From assembly GCA_902526165.1 (NCBI GenBank), contig CABZKA010000013.1, positions 1 through 45,551 of the forward strand: 45,551 bases of DNA, read 5' to 3'. A program made the translations under genes and the position numbers. This document shows, one piece after another, positions 18,373-26,777 of the stretch. Each line of letters opens with the position of its first letter. Within the stretch, counting starts at the first letter, position 1. The notes beneath the pieces were generated by a model. The model had not been told where the DNA came from. It saw nothing but the letters and a program-made list of their open reading frames with translations, and made no database searches. Source of the stretch: an uncultured Bacteroidota bacterium (GTDB lineage Bacteria; Bacteroidota; Bacteroidia; Flavobacteriales; Flavobacteriaceae).

Positions 18373-19827
18373 TTAATAACCGAAATTTTGTACAACATTA
18401 GGGTTAGCATTTCTTTCAGAAATAGATATCGGATAAGCATATCTGTATGATCCAAATTGTGGTGGTGTACCATCAAGGTCATCATTTAATTGCTTAAGTG
18501 AGTTAATCAAAGGCATGCTTTGACCAGTTCTGACAAGATCATAAAATCTTAAACCTTCACCATAAAACTCTTTTCTTCTCTCCAGGAGAATATTATCCAA
18601 CGTAGCAGAAGTGTAAGACGAACCGCCTCTTATTCCTGGAATATTATTCAAATATGATAAAGCACCTGATGCATTACCAGCACGTAATAATGCCTCTGCA
18701 TATATAAGATGCATTTCTTCAACTCGAATAACTGTCACGTTATCTGATCCATTCATTGTGGGATATTTACCGATAATTGTTGGTTCTCCTTGTTGAGTAC
18801 CAATCATACCGTTAACAGTGAACCTAACGTCTGTAGCCGCATCGGCAGCGAAGATGTCATATAAGTCATCTCCACAAGCAGCGCAGTCATCACCAGTTAA
18901 AATTCTGTAATATCCATAACTTGAACCCCTGTAACTGTATGCTAATCCATTAATACTTGGATTATCAGTTCCAGTAGCTTCAAGTTCAAACAATGAATTT
19001 GATGCATTATCTGTGTAATATGAGGCTTTGAAAGCAGCACTTGAAACAGGAACTGCAGATGAATTATCTATGACCCATTTTGCAGCAGCACCAGCAGTAG
19101 AATAAAAACTACTATCGACAGCACCAAAATAAAGAGCGGCTCTTGCCATTAAAGCATACGCACCAGCAGCTGACATATAACTTGAATCCTGTGAAAGTGC
19201 ACCATTACTCATTAGTGCAATTCCGCCTTGGAAATCACTCATGATATCAGTAACGTTTGATAAAACAGTGTCTCTGGCTGGTTGCAGGTTTGCTGGATCC
19301 TTATATGTTTTGACATAAGGAACTCCCAAGGAGTTAGCTCCACCTTGGCCATCAATAAAATGTTGTCCATAATTTCTAAGCAAGTCAAAATGACACAGAG
19401 CTCTAATAGCGTGTGCTTGACCAACAAGATGATCAATCACAGCTGGATTTCCTTCTAAACTAGCGTGATCTGCATTGATCACAATATTAGTAATCGCAAT
19501 AACACGGTAGATCGTAGACCATGGTCCATATCCTTGAGGACTGTGATCCATACCTGTGGCTACACCTCTTCCTGAATTCATATTTGAATACATGTTATCA
19601 GTACGAGCTTCACCCATTGCTATGAATTCTCTCATATAATAACTGCTACTTGTCATACGACTGTATGCGCTATTAAGTACGGAACTTAAGTCATCAGCAC
19701 TTTGAATTCCAGTTACTGAATCTTTATCCATAGCCAATGTAGGCTCTAGATCTTCATCTCCACAGGATACAATGAGTAAGCTTGCAAAGATTAAACTGTA
19801 TAATTTAAATAAATTTTTCATATTCAT
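18373..19827 (-). CDS. SusD/RagB family nutrient-binding outer-membrane lipoprotein
   Basis: SusD-like proteins are surface lipoproteins that act as a lid on a SusC transporter and capture glycans or peptides. The 484-residue protein has a lipoprotein signal with Cys22 in LIVSCGDE; the acidic residues after Cys are typical of surface export in Bacteroidota. The N-terminal TPR-like half contains the usual REFIAMGEARTDN and HAIRALCHFDLLRNYG segments. The C-terminal half has VEEMHLIYAEALLRAG and LERRKEFYGEGLRFYDLVR. The susC stop is only 5 bases upstream. Codons are less AT-rich than those of neighbours, consistent with high expression. No polysaccharide-degrading genes lie nearby, so the substrate is open. 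Confidence 0.95.
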   Translation of the reverse strand: MNMKNLFKLYSLIFASLLIVSCGDEDLEPTLAMDKDSVTGIQSADDLSSVLNSAYSRMTSSSYYMREFIAMGEARTDNMYSNMNSGRGVATGMDHSPQGYGPWSTIYRVIAITNIVINADHASLEGNPAVIDHLVGQAHAIRALCHFDLLRNYGQHFIDGQGGANSLGVPYVKTYKDPANLQPARDTVLSNVTDIMSDFQGGIALMSNGALSQDSSYMSAAGAYALMARAALYFGAVDSSFYSTAGAAAKWVIDNSSAVPVSSAAFKASYYTDNASNSLFELEATGTDNPSINGLAYSYRGSSYGYYRILTGDDCAACGDDLYDIFAADAATDVRFTVNGMIGTQQGEPTIIGKYPTMNGSDNVTVIRVEEMHLIYAEALLRAGNASGALSYLNNIPGIRGGSSYTSATLDNILLERRKEFYGEGLRFYDLVRTGQSMPLINSLKQLNDDLDGTPPQFGSYRYAYPISISERNANPNVVQNFGY

Positions 19828-19832
19828 AATAA

Positions 19833-22800
19833 TTAAAATGATAAGTTAACTCCAAGTGCCCATATTTTAGGTATTGGATTCCACAATGTCCATTGACCAT
19901 CATTAACGTTAACTTCAGGTTCAAAAATTACATCGTCATCAAATGCATAAGTCCAGATATTTGTACCCTTAACATAAACATTTAATCTGTCTAGTCCTAT
20001 TTCTTCAATTAGGCTTGATGGGAAATTATAGTTAATTGTTAGGTCTCTAAGTCTAATAAAATCACCATCGTGTAGGTGCATAGTAGAGTGGTTTGATCCA
20101 GTAGTAGTCATACTACTTGACCATCTCATCCTTGGAATGTTAGTAATATCACCTGGGTTTTGCCATCTATTCATAAGTTCAGTTGAACCTTGGTAATAGA
20201 GTGTGGGTAACTGACCTGGTGACATAAAATAACGTGCCCATTGCTCGTAGATTTTGTGACCTCCAACATATGTAAAGTTGGAATCAACAGACAAACCTTT
20301 AAATTTAAATCTAAATCCAAGTGCTCCAACTGTCGTAGGAATTCTTGTCCCAGAAAAAGCTTGCAATGCAGCATTATAGCTTTCAGTTTCTTCCATACTT
20401 ACTGGAGAATCTACTCCGTCTCCACCAATGGTCCACCATGCATTTCCAGTTTCAGGTCTCACTCCACCAAACTGACGCAGGTAATACTCAAAAATTGGTC
20501 TTCCAACTCTTGTCGCAGTCCAAGTTCCGTCAAGATTTATGTCTTCTCCATCAGCCGTTTGAGCAAGTCTTAAAACTTCGTTATCATTCGTAGATACGTT
20601 TCCGTAGATATCAAACTCAAAGTCACCAGCTTTAATAACAGTCGCATCTAACTCAACTTCGATACCACTGTTTCTAACATCACCAACATTTTGTGTTTGT
20701 GATGAGTGACCAGTTGTTAATGACAAAGGAACGCCTTGAAGAAGATCAGTAGTATCTCTTTGGTAATATCCTACAGAACCAGTAACTCTGTTATTAAACA
20801 AGCCGAAGTCTAGGGCAACATCAAATTTTTCTGATTTTTCCCAAGAGATAACTGCGTTACCGAATGCTGTTGGGAAAACAGCACCTTGGCTATCGTATTG
20901 ACCGCTGTAACCAAAGAGCGACTGATACTGGTTTAATGCGATATTTTGATCACCCGCTTCACCCCATGAAGCTCTCAGTTTCAAATTATTTACAACTGAA
21001 TTGTCAGCTAAAAAATTCTCATTCGAAATGTTCCATGCAGCACCATATGAGAAGAAATTTCCAAATCTGTACCCTGAGGCGAATCTGGATGAACCGTCAT
21101 TTCTCCAAGTGAAATTAAAAATATACTTATCTTGGAAAGAGTAGTTTGCAACACCTAAGTAAGATAAAACTTTCCAGTCTGAAAATGAACCGCTTGCTTC
21201 TCTGTTTGTTGGGAAACTGGCTACGTAAAACAATTGGTCTGTAGCGGGAGCTTCGCCATAAGCATAAACGAAATTATTTTTATTCTTTTGGAATGATTGT
21301 CCAACAACAACTGAAAGAAAGTGATCATTATCACCAAACACTTTGGAATATTCCAGTCTATTTATTGTTGACCAAGTAAATCTTCTCGTAACAGATTGTT
21401 CAGAAAGACCACCTTCACCAACACCATCGCCTTCGATTGGATTTTGATATTCATGATTTGCATTTAAAACAAAATCTAATGCAAATGTTGATTTGAACTT
21501 AAGTCCTTCTATTGGAAGATCCAGTGTCAATGAGTTATTTGATAATGCTCTTGTAACATCACTTTCATAAATATTGGTTTCCAGTAAATACAAAGTATGG
21601 TGCATAGCATTAGGGTGAGGAACCAGGTAAGATCCATCAGGGTTATATGCAGTTTCAAGAGATGACATAAAAAATTTAGTTAGGTTAGGGTTACCTAAAT
21701 ATGCCGTGCTCTCTAATTGTCCCAGCTGTTTTCCGTTTGAGACCAAATTATTTGTTTGAATTGTTGCTGCACCAAATTTTCTTGTGTATGAAACTGAACC
21801 ACTTATTGATTCGAATGAAGAACCTTTGTTTACAGCTTCAGAATCTTTGTAACCTAAAGATACTCTAAAATTTTGATCAGCATCTCCACCAGAGGCTGAG
21901 ATATCATAACTTTGAATAGGAGCGTCTGGGTTTCTAACTAACTCTCCCCAATCTGTATCCACTCTTCCTCTATCGTCCCACTGTGCATAGTCTCTTCGTC
22001 TGGTAAGCATCCAATTAATCGCTGCGTCTTGCGAGTAACCAAGATCGTTTTGCATCATTTCAGCCGCTAACTCAAGGCGTTGAGCTCCACTAAGGGCTTG
22101 TCTTCCTTCAACAGCTTTGTTTTGCCAACCATAAGATGAACTCACTTGATAAGTAACCTTACCAGCAGTACCTTTTTTGGTTGTAATAACAATTACACCA
22201 TTACTCCCTCTGTTTCCGTAAATGGAAGTCGATGATGCATCTTTCAAAACAGTTATAGATTCAATATCATTAACATTAATCATTGACAAAATACCAATGT
22301 TCGGAGTACCGCCGGTTCCATAAGAACCATTTTGAATTGGAACTCCATCGACAACAAATAAAGGCGCATTGTTTCCTGTTATGGAACTTTCACCTCTGAT
22401 TCTAATTTGAGAAGCTGTACCCGGTGTTCCAGAAATGTTAGCCATCCTTAAACCTGCAACACGTCCATTCAATGCTTGATCTGGAGATATGAAAGTTAAG
22501 TTTTCTAGTACTTCACCACCAACAGTTACAGCACTCGCAACAGATCGTTGTCTTTCTTGAGTCCCAATACCGGTAACGACTACCTCATCTAGCGCTGTAC
22601 TATTTTCTAAGCTAACATTGACTGTCGAAGATGAACCAACCTCTACAGATTGACTAACATAGCCAACATAGCTAAAAACTAGAACATCGCCTTCAGAAGC
22701 ACTAATTGCGTAGTTACCATCAAAATCTGTGGTAACCCCAATCGATGTTCCTTGCACAACAACAGTGGCTCCAGGTAATGGCATTCCGTCTGTATCAGAA

Positions 22801-22886
22801 ACAACTCCTGAAACAGTGTCTTGCGCAAAACCAATAAGTCCAGTCATTAAAAGTAACAAGGAAAAAAGGTTTACTAATTTTTTCAT
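19833..22886 (-). CDS. SusC/RagA family TonB-dependent outer-membrane transporter
   Basis: A 1017-residue TonB-dependent channel that imports material captured by its SusD partner. Order: signal peptide 1-21, a CarboxypepD_reg-like domain (about 24-98) with GMPLPGATVVVQGT, the TonB-box-like LDEVVVTGIG near 99-108, a plug domain (about 110-230) with PLFVVDGVPI, TVLKDASSTSIYGNRGSNGVI and VITTKKGTAGK, then a beta-barrel ending in aromatic Phe (VNLSF). It is upstream of susD with a 5-base gap. No sigma/anti-sigma pair or hybrid two-component regulator is adjacent, so it may be constitutive or controlled from elsewhere. Composition is richer in Gly/Ala/Ser and less AT-biased than neighbouring genes. 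Confidence 0.97.
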   Translation of the reverse strand: MKKLVNLFSLLLLMTGLIGFAQDTVSGVVSDTDGMPLPGATVVVQGTSIGVTTDFDGNYAISASEGDVLVFSYVGYVSQSVEVGSSSTVNVSLENSTALDEVVVTGIGTQERQRSVASAVTVGGEVLENLTFISPDQALNGRVAGLRMANISGTPGTASQIRIRGESSITGNNAPLFVVDGVPIQNGSYGTGGTPNIGILSMINVNDIESITVLKDASSTSIYGNRGSNGVIVITTKKGTAGKVTYQVSSSYGWQNKAVEGRQALSGAQRLELAAEMMQNDLGYSQDAAINWMLTRRRDYAQWDDRGRVDTDWGELVRNPDAPIQSYDISASGGDADQNFRVSLGYKDSEAVNKGSSFESISGSVSYTRKFGAATIQTNNLVSNGKQLGQLESTAYLGNPNLTKFFMSSLETAYNPDGSYLVPHPNAMHHTLYLLETNIYESDVTRALSNNSLTLDLPIEGLKFKSTFALDFVLNANHEYQNPIEGDGVGEGGLSEQSVTRRFTWSTINRLEYSKVFGDNDHFLSVVVGQSFQKNKNNFVYAYGEAPATDQLFYVASFPTNREASGSFSDWKVLSYLGVANYSFQDKYIFNFTWRNDGSSRFASGYRFGNFFSYGAAWNISNENFLADNSVVNNLKLRASWGEAGDQNIALNQYQSLFGYSGQYDSQGAVFPTAFGNAVISWEKSEKFDVALDFGLFNNRVTGSVGYYQRDTTDLLQGVPLSLTTGHSSQTQNVGDVRNSGIEVELDATVIKAGDFEFDIYGNVSTNDNEVLRLAQTADGEDINLDGTWTATRVGRPIFEYYLRQFGGVRPETGNAWWTIGGDGVDSPVSMEETESYNAALQAFSGTRIPTTVGALGFRFKFKGLSVDSNFTYVGGHKIYEQWARYFMSPGQLPTLYYQGSTELMNRWQNPGDITNIPRMRWSSSMTTTGSNHSTMHLHDGDFIRLRDLTINYNFPSSLIEEIGLDRLNVYVKGTNIWTYAFDDDVIFEPEVNVNDGQWTLWNPIPKIWALGVNLSF

Positions 22887-23105
22887 TTATTATATAATTA
22901 TAGTTGAAGTAGTAAATATGTTAAAATTTTGTTAACAAAACAAGTTTTTTTACTTAAAAAGAAACAACATGTATTTTTTATGGATTCTTAGTTTTTTTTA
23001 AGAAAAAACAACATAATCAATAAAATTATGTACAAAAAATTTAAGAAATGTTATTAATTAAAGTTTTACAGATAAAATTTAAAAAAAATCACTAAATTTT
23101 ATTGA
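22887..23105. other. longest intergenic region (219 bp), AT-rich, divergent promoters expected
   Basis: It separates susC (minus) from the DUF488 gene (plus). It is made almost wholly of A/T runs. I found no exact TAnnTTTG box toward susC. A 7-of-8 box TAAATTTT (23093-23100) precedes the DUF488 start. A weak all-A/T palindrome near 22990-23008 (GTTTTTT...AAAAAAC) could fold but lacks G:C pairs. No small gene or RNA is recognisable. A strongly expressed susC would be expected to have its promoter and a sizeable leader here. Confidence 0.5.
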
Positions 23106-23534
23106 TTGAAAACTGGATACTTTAAACAAATTGAAGATAACTCAACGCTTGGTTACGTTTCAATCTCTTTATATCCCTCAAAAAACAAAAATGTTTTATA
23201 TGAATTTAAATCACTTGCTCCAAATTGGAAATTGTTAGAAAAGTTTAAATCTAAACAACTTTCAGATTCTGAATTTGAAAAAGAATATTTAGAACAACTA
23301 AATAATTTGGACGCAAAGACTATATTTGAACAAATAAATTTTTTGACTGGTGATAAGGAACCAATATTGATGACACATGGAAACAGGTCCTCATTTTGTC
23401 ATAGACACATTTTTGCTAGGTGGCTTGAAGAAAAGCTTGAAGTTGAAATTGAGGAATTTAAAACAGGCATAGTTACTAGGTCAAAAGGATATATGAAAAA
23501 ATTAACACAAAAACGCCTTTTCGAAAATGAATAA
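23106..23534 (+). CDS. DUF488 family protein
   Basis: A 142-residue cytosolic protein of the DUF488 family, recognised by the C-H-R-H-x-F-x-x-W segment (SSFCHRHIFARWLEE, Cys98-His101), the preceding hydrophobic strand PILMTHGN, and the mid-region L-A-P-N-W-K-L...K-x-L-S-x-x-E-F-x-x-x-Y. The function of DUF488 is not established. The frame can only begin at TTG 23106, since the codon before it is an in-frame TGA and no ATG occurs in the N-terminal part. It overlaps the nuclease gene by 8 bases, so the two are co-transcribed. Confidence 0.8.
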   Translation: MKTGYFKQIEDNSTLGYVSISLYPSKNKNVLYEFKSLAPNWKLLEKFKSKQLSDSEFEKEYLEQLNNLDAKTIFEQINFLTGDKEPILMTHGNRSSFCHRHIFARWLEEKLEVEIEEFKTGIVTRSKGYMKKLTQKRLFENE

Positions 23535-24153
23535 AAAACTTTTTTTAATATTTCTTTTTTTTATTGCTTGTAGCGATGGAAATAATAGTGATACAATTGA
23601 TAACAATCCCCCTAGAGAATTAAGATCCGAGGTTATTGTTGAAAATAACGTTTTTAAAGTTTCGTATAACGAATTTAAAGAACAAGCTAATTGGCTTGAA
23701 TATGAAGTCAGACAAATCACAAAAGCTTGTGATCGTGCTGGAATGAATTGGTATACTGAGGCAAATGTTCATACATCAGATGAGGCAGATTACAGAAATA
23801 ATGAGTGGGACAGGGCTCATTTAGCTCCAGCTGGTGCATTTACAGACTCATGTGAAAATTTATATCAAACATTTTCTTTTTTGAATTGTACTTTACAGCT
23901 TGATGTTTTAAATCAAGGAGAATGGGCTCAGCTAGAATCACAAGTTAGATCATGGGCAAATCAGTATGGTACACTTGATGTAAGAATTGAACTAGCTTTT
24001 TCTGATAATAGTTTGGTTCTTGACACAGGTGCGACCGTACCTGATGGATATTATAAATTTATAACATTTCCTGACGATTCCGAAAGGTGTTTTTATTTTG
24101 AAAATTTACCAACAAATATGAACTGGGATCAATATGAAATCACTTGTAATTAA
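23527..24153 (+). CDS. DNA/RNA non-specific endonuclease (NUC1 family), exported lipoprotein
   Basis: A 208-residue secreted nuclease of the Serratia/EndoG beta-beta-alpha-metal type. The signal ends in a lipobox with Cys15 (FIACSD), so it is probably membrane-anchored and faces outward. The active-site block WDRAHLAPAGAF holds Asp95, Arg96 and the general base His98. The metal-site helix follows with Asn120, Gln124, Asn129 and Trp133 to Glu136 (N-Q-G-E-W-A-Q-L-E). The usual DRGH is DRAH here, a mild change. Such enzymes in marine bacteria probably scavenge extracellular DNA for phosphate and nucleosides. It overlaps DUF488 by 8 bases at its start and nth by 14 bases tail to tail. Confidence 0.85.
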   Translation: MNKKLFLIFLFFIACSDGNNSDTIDNNPPRELRSEVIVENNVFKVSYNEFKEQANWLEYEVRQITKACDRAGMNWYTEANVHTSDEADYRNNEWDRAHLAPAGAFTDSCENLYQTFSFLNCTLQLDVLNQGEWAQLESQVRSWANQYGTLDVRIELAFSDNSLVLDTGATVPDGYYKFITFPDDSERCFYFENLPTNMNWDQYEITCN

Positions 24154-24790
24154 GTTTTTTTAATATTGATTTTCTTCCAATTTTTTTCATAATTACATCA
24201 TTATTTATATTCCATGCTCGAGCAGGAGAAAAACTTCTTCCATACAGTATTATTTGAATGTGTAATTTATTCCAAAGAATTTTGGGGAATAATCTTTTTG
24301 CATCTTGTTCAGTTCTTTTTACGCTTTTTCCATTTGAAAATCCCCAACGAAACATTAGTCTTTGAATATGAGTGTCAACAGGAAATGCTGGAGTTCCAAA
24401 AGCTTGGGAAACGACTACGCTGGCTGTTTTATGTCCAACAGAGGGTAATTTTTCAAGCTCATTAATGTCATTTGGTACTCTACCATTAAATTTTTCTATT
24501 AAAATTTTTGATAATCCATAAATACCTTTTGACTTCATTGGTGATAATCCTACTGGTTTGATTATACTTCTTATTTCCTCAACAGAAAGCTTAACCATAT
24601 CATATGGGTTATCAGCCTTTTCAAAAAGTTTAGGTGTTATTTTGTTCACCCCTTTATCTGTACTTTGCGCAGAAAGAAGGACAGCAATTAATAATGTGTA
24701 AGGATCTTTGTGATCAAGTGGTATATGAATCTTAGGATATAGATCCTCTAAGGTTTTTATTACAAATTTTACTTTTTCTTTTTTCGTCAT
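24140..24790 (-). CDS. nth: endonuclease III-type DNA glycosylase/AP lyase without the Fe-S cluster
   Basis: Removes oxidised pyrimidines and nicks the resulting abasic site in base-excision repair. The 216 residues show the helix-hairpin-helix LEKLPSVGHKTA (112-123) with catalytic Lys121, and the FPVDTHIQR segment with catalytic Asp139. E. coli Nth ends in a C-x6-C-x2-C-x5-C loop holding a [4Fe-4S] cluster; here the matching region (YGRSFSPARAW and after) has no cysteines. As far as I recall, other flavobacterial Nth proteins also have S-P-A-R at this place, so this is a lineage trait and not decay. Divergent from bcp with a 31-base gap. Confidence 0.92.
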   Translation of the reverse strand: MTKKEKVKFVIKTLEDLYPKIHIPLDHKDPYTLLIAVLLSAQSTDKGVNKITPKLFEKADNPYDMVKLSVEEIRSIIKPVGLSPMKSKGIYGLSKILIEKFNGRVPNDINELEKLPSVGHKTASVVVSQAFGTPAFPVDTHIQRLMFRWGFSNGKSVKRTEQDAKRLFPKILWNKLHIQIILYGRSFSPARAWNINNDVIMKKIGRKSILKKLNYK

Positions 24791-24821
24791 TTTAGTAAAT
24801 TTATTGATAAAATTTAAAATA

Positions 24822-25277
24822 ATGAATACATTAAAAGTGGGTGATAAAATTCCAAAGTTTGAATGTTTGGATGATAAAGGTAATACAGTGAAAAGTGAAA
24901 ACTTTCAGGGCAATAAACTTGTAGTTTTCTTTTATCCAAGAGCAAACACACCGGGATGTACTGCCGAAGCATGTAATATTTCTGAAAACTATGAAAAATT
25001 AGCTAATGCTGGTTATGAAATTATTGGTGTTAGTGGAGACAAGTTAAAAACTCAAAATAATTTTTCCACAAAATACGGCTTTCAATATCCATTATTGGCA
25101 GATGAAAATAAAAATATTATTAGGCTATTTGGGGTTTGGGGTCCAAAAAAATTCAGAGGAAAAGAATATGAGGGTATCCATAGAAAAACATTTGTTTTTG
25201 ATGAAAATTGCATTGTTACACATGTATTTGAAAAGGTAGACACAAAAAATCACGCTGATCAAATATTATCTTTGTAA
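24822..25277 (+). CDS. bcp: thioredoxin-dependent peroxiredoxin, Bcp/PrxQ type
   Basis: Reduces hydrogen peroxide and organic hydroperoxides with electrons from thioredoxin. In the 151-residue protein the peroxidatic Cys46 is in ANTPGCTAEAC and the resolving Cys51 lies five residues later, the classic atypical 2-Cys PrxQ arrangement. FFYPRA and VSGDKLKTQNNFSTKYGFQYPLLAD are family landmarks, as is GKEYEGIHRKTFVFDE. I use the ATG at 24822; a TTG six codons earlier adds residues not typical of the family. It forms its own short unit and ends by overlapping the convergent gene at 25266 by 12 bases. Confidence 0.95.
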   Translation: MNTLKVGDKIPKFECLDDKGNTVKSENFQGNKLVVFFYPRANTPGCTAEACNISENYEKLANAGYEIIGVSGDKLKTQNNFSTKYGFQYPLLADENKNIIRLFGVWGPKKFRGKEYEGIHRKTFVFDENCIVTHVFEKVDTKNHADQILSL

Positions 25278-26702
25278 TTCTTTATAACCAAAAAGTTTTT
25301 TTTCTTTGATGAGGTCAGAAACAATGTCAGGTAGATTGTTTTCCCAACCTTTTTCATTAGACTTTATTTTTTTTAAAACATCTGATGAGAATATTGACAA
25401 GTAGGACTTATTGTAATCAGATATGTCAATAATCCTTGTGTTTTTTATAAAGTATTTATATAAATTTTTCATGCTTTTAGAAACAATTAGCTTGGAACTG
25501 TTAATTATTTTCTTTTTACTAAGCATTGGATAAAGAAAAATTGTGATATTTTTTGTAAATAATTTTGAGAAAGCTTCCAAAATTCCACCTTCTAATTTTG
25601 TATAATAATTTTCATCAAAAACCTTTATCAAGTTGTCTACGCCCATGGTAAGAAAAACTTTTTTGTCAGTATATTTAGAGAAGTATTCAGATAGTTTATA
25701 ATATTCTTGAAAATTAGTGATCATAACAGTCTTACCCATGGAACAAAGTAGTTTTGCTCTATCCAAAAAATCTTGCTCGTCCAACTTCCCTTGAGCAGTC
25801 AGGTTTGACAATGTTATCTCAAAAATTGAAATTGTATTTTTTTCATTTAATTCAGTGTCTTTCATTATCATCTTTAGAGATTTTTCATACATGTCCTCAT
25901 TAACTTTTGTAACGGGTCTGAAACTTCCTCTTATTGCCAATATATTTTTTTTATATAATTCTGCAGCAGGTAAGATATTTTTTCCATCCGGACCAAACAT
26001 TACTGCCTGTGTCATTCCATTTTTGATAAGCTCAAGGCTTAGAAGCCTATTGTCCACATCTTTAAAAAGTGGACCAGAAAAATTAATTGTATCGATTTCG
26101 ACAGTTGTTGGATCTATGTGATCATACAAATATTTTGTCAAGGACCTGGGTTTATTATGCTTGTAATACGCACCATATATCAAATTTACACCCATCAAAC
26201 CAAGAATTTCTTGTTGAGCTTTGACCTCTGGTAAACGAAACCTTACATGCAATTTTATTTCACTGTATTCAGAATTACTTTCTGTTTGGAATTTAATCCC
26301 CATCCAACCGTGCCCTTTGTATTTTTTGGCAAAATCTATTGTAGCTACGGTATTTGCAAAAGAAAAAAACATTTTTTCGGTGTGAACAGATCTGTCAACT
26401 CTGGACTCTAACAAATTAATTTCGTGATTTAACATTTTTGTTAGTCTGGATTGAGTAACATAGCGAAGGTCATTTTCAATTCCATAAATTGCATCGCTGA
26501 ATCCCTTATCATAGGCACTCATCGTTTTTGCTATTGTTCCAGATGCACCTCCAGCACGAAAAAAATGTCTTGCGACTTCCTGCCCAGCACCAATCTCAGA
26601 AAATGTACCATAAATATTTTCATTTAAGTTTATCCTCAGAGATTTGTCTTTGGTTGATAAAAGATTTTCAAATTCTTTATCACCCTTTAATTTTGCAACC
26701 AT
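25266..26702 (-). CDS. large conserved Bacteroidota protein of unknown function
   Basis: A 478-residue soluble protein with no signal peptide or membrane helix. I recognise it as a family widespread in Bacteroidota whose members are often mislabelled TonB-dependent receptor or nicotinate-nucleotide adenylyltransferase. Neither fits: there is no barrel, plug, signal peptide, or HxGH/ISSTxxR nucleotidyltransferase motif. Conserved-looking blocks are EIGAGQEVARHFFRAGGASG (about 37-56), YDKGFSDAIYG (64-74), KYKGHGWMGIKFQ (126-138), LMGVNLIYGAYYKHN (167-181), EIDTINFSGPLFKDVDNRLLS (about 199-219), NGMTQAVMFGPDGKNILPA (225-243) and LAIRGSFRPVT (252-262). Many conserved Gly, Asp, His and Arg residues suggest an enzyme. 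It is a single-gene unit divergent from an MBL hydrolase. Confidence 0.8.
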   Translation of the reverse strand: MVAKLKGDKEFENLLSTKDKSLRINLNENIYGTFSEIGAGQEVARHFFRAGGASGTIAKTMSAYDKGFSDAIYGIENDLRYVTQSRLTKMLNHEINLLESRVDRSVHTEKMFFSFANTVATIDFAKKYKGHGWMGIKFQTESNSEYSEIKLHVRFRLPEVKAQQEILGLMGVNLIYGAYYKHNKPRSLTKYLYDHIDPTTVEIDTINFSGPLFKDVDNRLLSLELIKNGMTQAVMFGPDGKNILPAAELYKKNILAIRGSFRPVTKVNEDMYEKSLKMIMKDTELNEKNTISIFEITLSNLTAQGKLDEQDFLDRAKLLCSMGKTVMITNFQEYYKLSEYFSKYTDKKVFLTMGVDNLIKVFDENYYTKLEGGILEAFSKLFTKNITIFLYPMLSKKKIINSSKLIVSKSMKNLYKYFIKNTRIIDISDYNKSYLSIFSSDVLKKIKSNEKGWENNLPDIVSDLIKEKKLFGYKELQR

Positions 26703-26720
26703 TAACCTAGTTATTTTTTA

Positions 26721-26728
26721 CAAATTTA
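26721..26728 (-). promoter_or_regulatory. -7 promoter box for the conserved unknown gene
   Basis: On the minus strand this reads TAAATTTG, an exact TAnnTTTG match, ending 18 bases before the ATG at 26702. No TTG is found at the usual distance upstream. It lies in the same 75-base gap as the divergent box for the MBL gene. Confidence 0.35.
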
Positions 26729-26735
26729 ATAACTA

Positions 26736-26769
26736 TTGCTTATTACTCGTAATAAAAAAATTAAATTTG
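26736..26769 (+). promoter_or_regulatory. promoter of the MBL hydrolase gene
   Basis: TTG (26736-26738), a 23-base spacer and TAAATTTG (26762-26769) match the Bacteroidota housekeeping pattern TTG-N(17-23)-TAnnTTTG. The gene's ATG at 26778 is only 8 bases after the -7 box, so the mRNA would have almost no leader. The same TTG could be misread as a start codon of a longer protein. Confidence 0.45.
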
Positions 26770-26777
26770 ACTACATA

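Noticed and set aside
22985-23010. A/T-only palindrome as a terminator or small RNA
   Set aside because: No G:C pairs in the stem and no conserved context; expected by chance in such AT-rich DNA.
25266-26702. TonB-dependent receptor or nucleotide adenylyltransferase identity
   Set aside because: No signal peptide, plug, barrel or nucleotidyltransferase motif in the protein.
26736-26777. TTG start giving 14 extra residues on the MBL hydrolase
   Set aside because: The TTG is better explained as the upstream promoter element, and the family begins at the ATG (MRIIFLGTGT).
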